This document shows positions 9,665 to 17,500 of a stretch of 17,500 nt of DNA, in pieces. A program made the translations under genes and the position numbers. The notes beneath the pieces were generated by a model that worked only from the letters and a program-made list of their open reading frames with translations, made no database searches and was not told where the DNA came from. The DNA is from Penaeus vannamei. Taxonomy: Eukaryota; Arthropoda; Malacostraca; Decapoda; Penaeidae. The stretch is from assembly GCF_042767895.1 (NCBI RefSeq), contig NC_091576.1, forward strand, positions 31,210,273 through 31,227,772. The letters are read 5' to 3'. Position 1 is the stretch's first letter. Each line of letters starts with the position of its first letter.

Positions 9665-9695
9665 ATGCTCACAGGCGGCGCTCGTTTGAAACTTG

Positions 9696-9704
9696 CAGGT
9701 AAGT
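9696..9704 (+). promoter_or_regulatory. Perfect 5' splice-donor consensus
   Basis: CAG/GTAAGT, the ideal metazoan donor, lies 30 bp after the third copy of the 157-bp landmark, in non-repetitive sequence (GGCGGCGCTCGTTTGAAACTTG precedes it in two parts). If used, the exon would end at 9698. Upstream coding potential is poor, so an untranslated first exon or a chance match are both possible. A 9-bp match alone is weak evidence. Confidence 0.25.
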
Positions 9705-9782
9705 AGGAAGATTAACCCTTTTTCTGCTGCAAGGGGATTTGCCTGTTCTAATGGTGTCTGTTATCGTGTGTTCAGTGATTGG

Positions 9783-9883
9783 TTACTGTGGGGGAGGGGG
9801 TTGTGTGTGTGTTGGGGGGGGGGGAGAGGGTTCTGTGTGTGTATGTGGGGGGAGGGGGTTGTGTGTGGGGGGGGGGGAGAGGG

Positions 9884-9884
<1 letters not shown>
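9783..9884. repeat. G-run rich repeat next to (TG)n
   Basis: About three degenerate units alternate GTGTGTGT with long G-runs (up to 11 G) and GGGAGAGGG or GGGAGGGGG. The + strand has many closely spaced runs of three or more G, so it fits intramolecular G-quadruplex patterns. The unit looks like a TG microsatellite invaded by G-runs. Confidence 0.85.

Positions 9885-9964
<80 letters not shown>
9885..9964. repeat. (TG)n microsatellite, about 40 units
   Basis: Uninterrupted TG dinucleotides run for about 80 bp, ending in TTTCTGTGAGTGAGTG. Alternating purine-pyrimidine sequence of this length is a classic Z-DNA former. Confidence 0.98.
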
Positions 9965-9965
<1 letters not shown>

Positions 9966-10008
9966 CTGTGAGTGAGTGTGCGTTTGTGCGTTCATATAAC
10001 CAACATAG

Positions 10009-10072
10009 TAAAAAAAAAAAAAAAAAAATAGAAAATAGAAAAAAAAGGAAAGAAATAAAACGAAAAAAATAA
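10009..10072. repeat. A-rich tract with a 19-A run
   Basis: A homopolymeric A run at about 10010-10028 is followed by GAAAATAG and AAAAAAGG words. It could be an old retroposon tail, but I see no recognisable body upstream, where only the TG repeat lies. Confidence 0.8.
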
Positions 10073-10146
10073 CAACTAAACGGGTAATTCTCCGATTCAT
10101 CAGATTCATTATATATTCATCAAATCTATCATATCAGTCTCATCCA

Positions 10147-10163
10147 TTTTTTTTTTTTTTTTT
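10147..10163. repeat. T17 homopolymer
   Basis: A run of seventeen T is followed by AATATTTATGATAATT. The 75 bases between the A-rich tract and this run are ordinary AT-rich sequence with ATTCAT/ATCA repeats and no feature. Confidence 0.9.
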
Positions 10164-10193
10164 AATATTTATGATAATTTCCCTGTCATCAAA

Positions 10194-10812
<619 letters not shown>

Positions 10813-11013
10813 GAGTTTCTCTCTATCTATCTGCCTATCTATATATGTATTTATCTTTCTCTCTCTATTTATCAATTTATCTATCTCTATGTATCTTTCT
10901 GTTCTCTATCGATCTCTGTTTATCTATCTATGTATTTCCCTATCTCTATCTTCTCTCTCTCTCTCTCTCTCTGTTCTCTATTGCTCTTCATTTAGGTATC
11001 TATTTCTCTCTTT

Positions 11014-11053
<40 letters not shown>

Positions 11054-11054
11054 C

Positions 11055-11106
<52 letters not shown>
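10813..11106. repeat. Degenerate TATC repeat passing into (CT)n
   Basis: From 10813 to about 10950 the sequence is TATCTATC/TCTCTATT/TATGTATT words, a decayed tetranucleotide repeat. (CT)n blocks follow at about 10953-10972, 11019-11050 and 11061-11106, broken by GTTCTCTATTGCTCTTC and GCTCTGTTT. Long CT/GA runs are targets of GAGA-factor-type proteins in arthropods; occupancy here is unknown. Confidence 0.9.
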
Positions 11107-11493
<387 letters not shown>

Positions 11494-12187
11494 TTCATTT
11501 TGGCAATTGTATCATACAAGTTAAGACTCAATTTCAGTTTTATTATAAGCATATTAGTTGAAATCTAACCTTTTTTTTCGTTAAAAGATAAATGAAATTA
11601 TATTTCTTTAGAGCTTACGCGTACAAAAATATATCAATTAGTCATTACTCGCCATCTCAATTAGAACAATAAATGTGAAACCATTCTAAGATTGATAGAC
11701 ACTGAATCCTTTCATCTTCTGAGGCAGACTATGAATACGTACATACATACGCACATACACATAAGTATATATATCTTTGTGTGTGTGCGTGTATACATAA
11801 ACATATATATAAGTACATCATGTGTGTTTAAGAACATATGTGTGAAAATACCTCTATAAATTCTTGTCTATCCTGCATTTCTATATAAAGATTATTTTAA
11901 CTTTTTTTGTTTGTTTGTTTGTTTTTTGTTACCATATACCGCATCCCAACATATCTGACCTTATACTGATCTATAATACTTCTAAGTTGTATCTGAAATG
12001 GCTCTGATAAACTTTGACCTTCTTCAAATGAATATTTACCTCTTACCTTTTCACCTAATTTACGCTTTTCATTTCCTATTCCTACCTCCACCTTTGTTTA
12101 CAGGACTCCTAGTGACATCTATTGAATAGTTTTGGAAGTATTGAGAGTGTAACACCAAGACCCGGTCTACCGTACTGGACAATATAC
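11494..12187. other. AT-rich unique sequence with minor microsatellites
   Basis: No gene is supported. Contents include a decayed TACATACG/CACATACA stretch near 11738-11770, a GTGTGTGTGCGTG block near 11778, and (TTTG)4 around 11906-11925. A pyrimidine-rich acceptor-like string ends at TTTACAG/GAC (AG at 12102-12103), but all three frames after it stop within about 30 bases. The 64-residue - strand frame at 11897-12091 is unremarkable. Confidence 0.55.
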
Positions 12188-12664
12188 CCACCCCCCACCC
12201 CCACTATTCGTCCCCACCACCCCCACCCCCCACCCCCCACCCCCACTATTCCTCCCTCCCATCCCCCACCCCCACCCCCACAATTCCTCCCCCCCACCCC
12301 CACTATTCCTCCCTCCCATCCCCCCACCCCCCACCCCCACTATTCCTCCCTCTTACCCCCCACCACCACTATTCGTCCCCCCACCCCCCACCCCCACTAT
12401 TCCTCCCCCCCACCCCCACCCCTTCTATTCCTCCCTCCCACCCCCCAACCCCACTATTCCTCCCTCCCACCCCCACCCCCACTATTCCTTCCCCCCACCC
12501 CCCATCCCTACTATTCCTCCCTCCCACCCCCACTATTCGTCGACCCCACCCCCCCACCCCTACTATTCCTCCCTCCCACCCCCCACCCCTACTGTTCCTC
12601 CCTCCCACCCCCCCACCACCACTATTCGTACCCCCCACCCCCCACCCCCCACCCCCACTATTCC
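12188..12664. repeat. C-rich minisatellite with ACTATTCCTCC units
   Basis: About 16 units, each an invariant-looking CACTATTC core followed by CTCCCTCC or GTCCCC and then CCCACCCCC runs. Spacing varies from about 20 to 45 bp because C-run length varies. The + strand has dense C-runs of 3-7, so the - strand has many closely spaced G-runs and fits the G-quadruplex pattern repeatedly. The + strand is a corresponding i-motif candidate. Open Pro/Ser/Tyr and Gly/Val frames are consequences of the repeat. Confidence 0.95.
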
Positions 12665-12880
12665 TCGAAGACAATACTCATGACAACACATATTTGAAGT
12701 TTAAACAAATATATTGTTGACACTGCATGACATAAACACATCTATAATTAGAAGAGTTTTGTAAATATGACAGTTTTTAAGAGACTTAGTCACTCCCCTG
12801 AAGCAAATAAAAAAAATAATGAATCCATTTTTTTTCTTTGTCTTTATAATATAGAAAAAAACAATAACGAAATGAAGAGA
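12665..12880. other. AT-rich unique sequence, no feature seen
   Basis: Non-repetitive AT-rich DNA with short A- and T-runs. I see no coding, RNA or mobile-element signal. Confidence 0.5.
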
Positions 12881-13275
12881 AATCATAAGAATCGAAAAGA
12901 AAATAATCGTAATAATAATGGATATATTAATGATGATAAGACTATGTGCTTATGTCATGATAGCAATGAGAACTAATTGTAAGTAATAATTGTAATTTAA
13001 TTTCGCCAACAACAATAATAAAAATGAGAGTTATAATAACAACAATGATAGTAATAAGGATAAAAAATTATAACAATAAAGGTAATGATAATGATGATAA
13101 TAACTATAGTAAAGATTATAAAAATTAATGATAGAGATAATAATGATAATCATGATAAAGATATTAATAATAATAATAAAACTAATAAAAACAATGATAA
13201 AAATTACAACAATAATAGTGCTGATAATGAAAATAGTAATCATAGCAACAGAATGACAATTATGATATTACCTTT
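12881..13275. repeat. Cryptic AAT/GAT trinucleotide-rich region
   Basis: AAT, GAT, AAC and AAG trinucleotides dominate without a perfect run, e.g. GATAATAATGATAATCATGA around 13135. It looks like one or more old AAT/GAT microsatellites decayed by substitution. The Asn/Asp-rich + frame and Ile/Tyr-rich - frame are its direct reflection. Confidence 0.8.
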
Positions 13276-14037
13276 ATAGCAACGACAGATTAGAATCCAT
13301 TTTTCAAATTATATTTTAATCGAACACCTTTCCTATCTCTCATAGTACTTCTTATCTATCGCTTTCTTTCCTTTGTTTGTTTTTTATTTTATTTTTTTAT
13401 TTATTTTTTTTCGCGGCAAAATGTCATGAAAACGGATCTGAACAGAACACCCTCTTTTAATTAGCTTTTTGCCTCGCTCGCTTTCCCTTGAAATCTGAAA
13501 TGGCGCGCTTTCGTGTAGCCGGCAGCCATTTGCATCCGAACGTGTCCTCATCGCTATGACGTCTATATTTCGTTACTGCGTCGCATTTCGGTTCATTAAC
13601 GGTTCGTTTTTTTTCGAAAAAATAATTGTATTACTTTTTTCTTTTCTGGTCTCATGTTCTGTTTTGTTCGTTTCCATGAGCTGTTTTTTTCTGTCTGATT
13701 GGGTCCGTAGTGTTCGTCTTCCTTGGCTTTGGCTTCGGTAACATTTGAAGAGCTTTTTTATAGTTTCTTCTTTTGTTTTGTTGTCCACTTTCTTAATTGG
13801 TTTACTCAGCATACTGTTTATTCCCCGTCATTCGTAACCATCAAAATATCAAGGAAAGGAATTCCTTATTTGAGAACGAACTTTAAAACGTGATGACAGT
13901 CCCGTATTCATGCTGCTAAAATCCATTTCTAGTTTCATTTACTAGCTCATAAATGCATGATTTTCGTCTTACGAGTAGCTTTGATGGACTTCTCCGTTGA
14001 CATCAAATGTGAACTCCAGCGAAAACGCGGTAAATCT
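13276..14037. other. Unique sequence with a locally GC-richer, CpG-containing patch
   Basis: This is among the longest stretches without a tandem repeat. The first part is T-rich (T/A runs at 13378-13412). From about 13460 to 13610 the sequence is more balanced, with several CpGs (TCGCTCGC, GGCGCGC, GCCGGC), a perfect octamer ATTTGCAT at 13528-13535, and TGACGTCT, one base from a CRE, at 13558-13565. This combination resembles a small regulatory element, but no TATA/initiator plus gene pair is evident. A tiny frame with ATG at 13984 ends just before the CRE repeat and is not credible on its own. Confidence 0.4.
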
Positions 14038-14041
14038 TGAA

Positions 14042-14166
14042 TGACGTCACAACAGGCAGCCCGAAAATGACGTCACAGCAGGCTGCCCGGAAATGACGTC
14101 ACAACAGCAGCCCGAAAATGACGTCACAACAGGCATCCTGAAAATGACGTCACAGTAGGCAGCCCA
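14042..14166. repeat. 25-26 bp tandem repeat, five copies, each with a perfect CRE
   Basis: TGACGTCA, the palindromic cAMP-response element consensus, starts at 14042, 14068, 14094, 14119 and 14145, giving spacings of 26, 26, 25 and 26 bp. Each is followed by CACAACAGGCAGCCC or a close variant (CAGCAGGCTGCCC, CAACAGCAGCCC, CAACAGGCATCCT) and then GAAAA. In other organisms this 8-mer is bound by CREB/ATF bZIP proteins; binding here is not shown. The repeat could be merely a short minisatellite whose monomer happens to hold a CRE. Confidence 0.9.
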
Positions 14167-14560
14167 GCATTGCTATCATACCCAATGCAGAACCAACCAA
14201 CATTTTCTCGAATTGGCTTAACTTTTCGAATAAAAAACAATATTCTAGATGATAACAAAGACTCAAAAAAAGAGTCTCAGGTACAGCAAGGCAAGCAAAG
14301 ACTAGAATCCCATGATTTAAGCCGGGAATTCCAAACAAAACGGCGCCAAAGAAACTAACGGTGCCCAGGTTCTGCCCGACTCGTGACTCACAACAACACT
14401 CACGTTCTCTCCCTGAATCATTTTGAACATCCTCTTGGCTCCTGTTCAGATTGTACCAGAACCGCAGAGCTACAGCGTATAACCACGTATCAAATATATC
14501 CACTCAAGCTGCTTTGTCCAGTATCCGAAACGAACCGAATTTCTGGCGACTCTTCAACAT
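14167..14560. other. Unique sequence, no confident gene
   Basis: Non-repetitive and of fairly balanced composition. A - strand frame of 117 codons (14150-14503) and a shorter overlapping + frame (14170-14358) are open. The - frame has a hydrophobic second half with FFGAVLFGIPGLN and a Cys-rich ECCCES stretch, but no family is recognised, it runs into the CRE repeat, and chance is the likelier explanation. GGCGCCAAAG at 14342-14351 is, on the - strand, an E2F-like TTTGGCGC. Confidence 0.4.
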
Positions 14561-14582
14561 AAAAAAAAAAAAAAAAAAAAAA
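14561..14582. repeat. A22 homopolymer
   Basis: Twenty-two A lie 28 bp before the 26-bp array. This might mark a retroposon tail, but no target-site duplication or element body could be found. Confidence 0.9.
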
Positions 14583-14610
14583 TGCATCTTGAGACCCTCT
14601 TCAAAATAGA

Positions 14611-15586
14611 AAAGAGATTCATAAAACATGCTTCGGAAAGAGATTCGTAAAACATGCTTCGGAAAGAGATTCACAAAACCTGCTTCGGAAAGAGATCCAC
14701 AAAACCTGCTTCGGAAAGAGATTCGTAAAACCTGCTTCGGAAAGAGATCCACAAAACCTGCTTCGGAAAGAGATTCACCAAACCTGCTTCGGAAAGAGAT
14801 TCGTAAAACCTGCTTCGGAAAGAGATTCACCAAACCTGCTTCGGAAAGAGATTCGTAAAACCTGCTTCGGAAAGAGATCCACCAAACCTGCTTCGGAAAG
14901 AGATTCACAAAACCTGCTTCGGAAAGAGATTCACCAAACCTGCTTCGGAAAGAGATTCGTAAAACCTGCTTCGGAAAGAGATTCACAAAACCTGCTTCGG
15001 AGAGAGATCCACAAAACCTGCTTCGGAAAGAGATTCACCAAACCTGCTTCGGAAAGAGATTCGTAAAACCTGCTTCGGAAAGAGATTCACAAAACCTGCT
15101 TCGGAGAGAGATCCACAAAACCTGCTTCGGAAAGAGATCCACAAAACCTGCTTCGGAAAGAGATCCACAAAACCTGCTTCGGAAAGAGATCCACAAAACC
15201 TGCTTCGGAGAGAGATCCACAAAACGCTTCGGAAAGAGATTCACAAAACCTGCTTCGGAAAGAGATTCACAAAACCTGCTTCGGAAAGAGATTCGCAAAA
15301 CCTGCTTCGGAAAGAGATCCACAAAACCTGCTTCGGAAAGAGATCCACAAAACCTGCTTCGGAAAGAGATCCACAAAACCTGCTTCGGAAAGAGATCCAC
15401 AAAACCTGCTTCGGAAAGAGATTCACAAAACCTGCTTCGGAAAGAGATCCACAAAACCTGCTTCGGAAAGAGATCCACAAAACCTGCTTCGGAAAGAGAT
15501 CCACAAAACCTGCTTCGGAAAGAGATCCACAAAACCTGCTTCGGAAAGAGATCCACAAAACCTGCTTCGGAAAGAGATTCGTAAAA
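14611..15586. repeat. 26-bp minisatellite, about 37 units
   Basis: The unit consists of CCTGCTTCGGAAAGAGAT followed by TC or CC and then CACAAAA, CACCAAA or CGTAAAA. Units are 26 bp throughout except one 24-bp unit near 15215 that lacks two bases of CCTG. The first two units read CATG instead of CCTG. The left half mixes TTC and TCC variants. The right half is mostly the TCC/CACAAAA form, so it was homogenised more recently. GGAGAGAG replaces GGAAAGAG in a few units. A four-unit (104-bp) order is duplicated at about 14897-15110. As 26 is not divisible by three and the unit lacks - strand stops, long - strand frames repeat SLSEAGF, LFPKQVL and ISFRSRF. I treat them as repeat artefacts. Confidence 0.95.
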
Positions 15587-16022
15587 TACACCCCAGAAAG
15601 GTCTGTCTTTCTGGCCTTGATAGAATCGAAGCCGGTTTTATGTATCTCTTGTATCGCTTTATGTATCTATTGTATTGCTGTATTACTCTCGTTCATCCCT
15701 TTTCTGGCACCTGTAATGTAGACGGAAACGAGACACGTGATTTTTTTCAACGATCCTAAAGCGAAAAAAATATATATAAAAAAAATAGCAACGTTGTATG
15801 CAAATGTGATACTAGTATTGTTATTGAAAAAGAAAATAATGGATATTCTCTTCCGCTTCGACAAAATCAGTGATACAAGTTATTTCACATTTTCAACATA
15901 ATTTGGGTTGGGAAAGAGTAAATGGATGGATAAATGAGGGGAAAACAGAGAAAAGAATGAGTAAGAAGAGAGAAAATCAATGAATGAATGGATACATGAG
16001 AAGAAAAGTTTTAAAATACCAT

Positions 16023-16025
<3 letters not shown>
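15587..16025. other. Unique sequence with minor repeats
   Basis: It contains a short duplication around 15637-15685 (GTATCTCTTGTATCGCTTTA and GTATCTATTGTATTGCTGTA), an A/AT-rich block at 15765-15788, and AATGAATGGAT-type words before the GA repeat. No gene, RNA or mobile-element signal was found. Confidence 0.5.
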
Positions 16026-16100
<75 letters not shown>

Positions 16101-16118
16101 GAGATAGAAAGAGAGAGG

Positions 16119-16149
<31 letters not shown>

Positions 16150-16268
16150 AGACGGAAAGAGAGAGAGAGAGAAATGGGCGAGAAAGAGAGAGACAGAGAA
16201 TGAGAAAGACAGAGAGAGTGAGAGAGAGAAAGAGAGAAAGAATGAATTAAAGAAAGAGAGAGAGAGAA
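16026..16268. repeat. (GA)n microsatellite, perfect then interrupted
   Basis: About 32 uninterrupted GA units (16026-16089) are followed by GA blocks broken by GGGAGA, GATAGAAA, a nine-G run near 16141, GAAATGGGCG and GAATGAATTAAA. It is the purine-strand counterpart of the CT repeat at 11019-11106 and a possible GAGA-factor-type binding stretch. Confidence 0.96.
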
Positions 16269-16328
16269 TAATGTGGAAGGTAGCTTGAGACGACCAAGAG
16301 GTGGATTTCGGCAAATGCAGTGTTCTGA
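16269..16328. other. Short unique spacer
   Basis: Balanced sequence between the GA repeat and the paired CRE palindromes. No feature is visible. Confidence 0.5.
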
Positions 16329-16353
16329 TGACGTCATCACTACTGTGACGTCA
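16329..16353. promoter_or_regulatory. Two perfect CRE palindromes 17 bp apart
   Basis: TGACGTCA occurs at 16329-16336 and 16346-16353. The first is embedded in the 12-bp palindrome GATGACGTCATC. The surroundings are non-repetitive, so here the pair is not explained by a large tandem array, although the two may form a 17-bp duplication (TGACGTCATC in both). CREB/ATF binding is a family-based inference. No downstream gene is visible in the window. Confidence 0.55.
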
Positions 16354-16590
16354 TCCTCTTGCCTGTCCTTTTATTAAACCAAAACTCAAAATTCATAACA
16401 TGGAGACAACACTTTAGAGCTAAATATTGTCAAACCAACTCATCAATTAAATTTCAACTGCTGATGAATCACACCATAGAACACCACAGATTACATTTAA
16501 ATAAATCAATGATAATTCTGTTCCTCATGTTTAGCCATTAGAAATAACCGAAAAAAATATTGGTGAAATACAAGTAAAAAGAGTAAAAAA
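16354..16590. other. AT-rich unique sequence, no feature seen
   Basis: Ordinary AT-rich DNA. A 60-codon + frame (16359-16541) has mixed composition but no recognisable motif, and is of a length expected by chance. Confidence 0.45.
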
Positions 16591-16795
16591 TGACATGCAT
16601 ATATATGATATGATATAACTATGATATAATATAATAAAATATGATATAATTACAATACACTGTAATGTAATATAACTATGATGTAATAGAATACAGTATG
16701 ATATAATTATAATACAGTGTAATATGATATAACTATGATATATGATATAGTATGATTATAACTTAATGTAATTTGATATAATACAAATTGAGATA
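16591..16795. repeat. AT-rich tandem repeat of about 57 bp, about three decayed copies
   Basis: ATGATATAATTAC at 16641 and ATGATATAATTAT at 16698 are 57 bp apart. Both are followed by AATACA(C/G)TGTAAT and TATAACTATGAT. A third, more diverged copy begins near 16752. Smaller TATGATATAA words also occur before the first full copy. No coding potential. Confidence 0.75.

Positions 16796-17500
<705 letters not shown>

Noticed and set aside
9693..10072. Cys/Val-only and Thr/His-only open frames
   Set aside because: Direct translation of (TG)n and (CA)n microsatellites.
12102..12130. Acceptor-like TTTACAG/GAC after a pyrimidine-rich stretch
   Set aside because: All frames stop within about 30 bases and the C-rich minisatellite follows. 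No exon can be built.
13984..14040. 18-residue ATG-started frame just before the CRE repeat
   Set aside because: Too short, no start-context or homology evidence.
14150..14503. 117-codon - strand frame with a hydrophobic second half
   Set aside because: No recognisable motif, an overlapping open + frame, and it runs into the CRE minisatellite. A length near 350 bp is plausible by chance.
14561..14582. Poly-A as the tail of a retroposon
   Set aside because: No target-site duplication, internal promoter or element body could be found next to it.
14611..15586. CTTCGG in each 26-bp unit as a UUCG tetraloop hairpin
   Set aside because: The bases flanking C(TTCG)G are not complementary beyond the closing pair.
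14611..15586. TTC/GAA spacing as a heat-shock element array
   Set aside because: TTC and GAA are separated by one base and the next TTC by five. This does not match the alternating 5-bp nGAAn pattern.

Overview
This window looks like non-coding, repeat-saturated nuclear DNA of an animal. There is no operon structure and no bacterial or organellar gene. The long open frames are by-products of tandem repeats whose unit length (20, 23 or 26 bp) is not a multiple of three. The extreme density of AT, AC, AG, AAT and polypyrimidine microsatellites, mixed with several minisatellites, resembles decapod crustacean genomes, above all penaeid shrimps. That assignment is inferred from composition, since no diagnostic gene is present.

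Layout: 1-660 is a CCCT/CCTCC polypyrimidine tract. 661-3010 is a 23-bp pyrimidine minisatellite of about 100 units with internal block duplications. 3011-4265 is decayed polypyrimidine DNA including a small related array. 4266-4680 is an island of ordinary sequence carrying the only protein-coding candidate, a possible exon at 4465-4641 with a good 3' splice site in front. 4681-5450 is polypyrimidine again. 5611-8850 is a homogeneous satellite: by hand count 162 units of exactly 20 bp with no indel, followed by about 20 decayed monomers (8851-9280).

9297-9664 holds an ATT microsatellite and a 157-159 bp tandem duplication ending near a perfect splice-donor consensus (9696-9704). 9783-11106 is a run of simple repeats: G-rich/TG, A-rich, CA, TA, TATC-like and CT. 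11365-11493 is TAA. 12188-12664 is a C-rich minisatellite with strong quadruplex/i-motif potential. 12881-13275 is a cryptic AAT/GAT region. 14042-14166 is a five-copy repeat, each copy with a perfect TGACGTCA. 14611-15586 is a 26-bp minisatellite of about 37 units. 16026-16268 is GA-rich, a pair of TGACGTCA palindromes lies at 16329-16353, and the right end has an AT-rich 57-bp repeat and compound AT/TAA and CA/TA microsatellites.

No genes can be shown to work together. The most interesting signal is in the 20-bp satellite. Its variation is almost confined to the two central bases of an E-box (CANNTG) and one C/G position, while the neighbouring CGACGTCA core is nearly invariant. The same ACGTCA core recurs as perfect CRE palindromes in two unrelated contexts in the right half.
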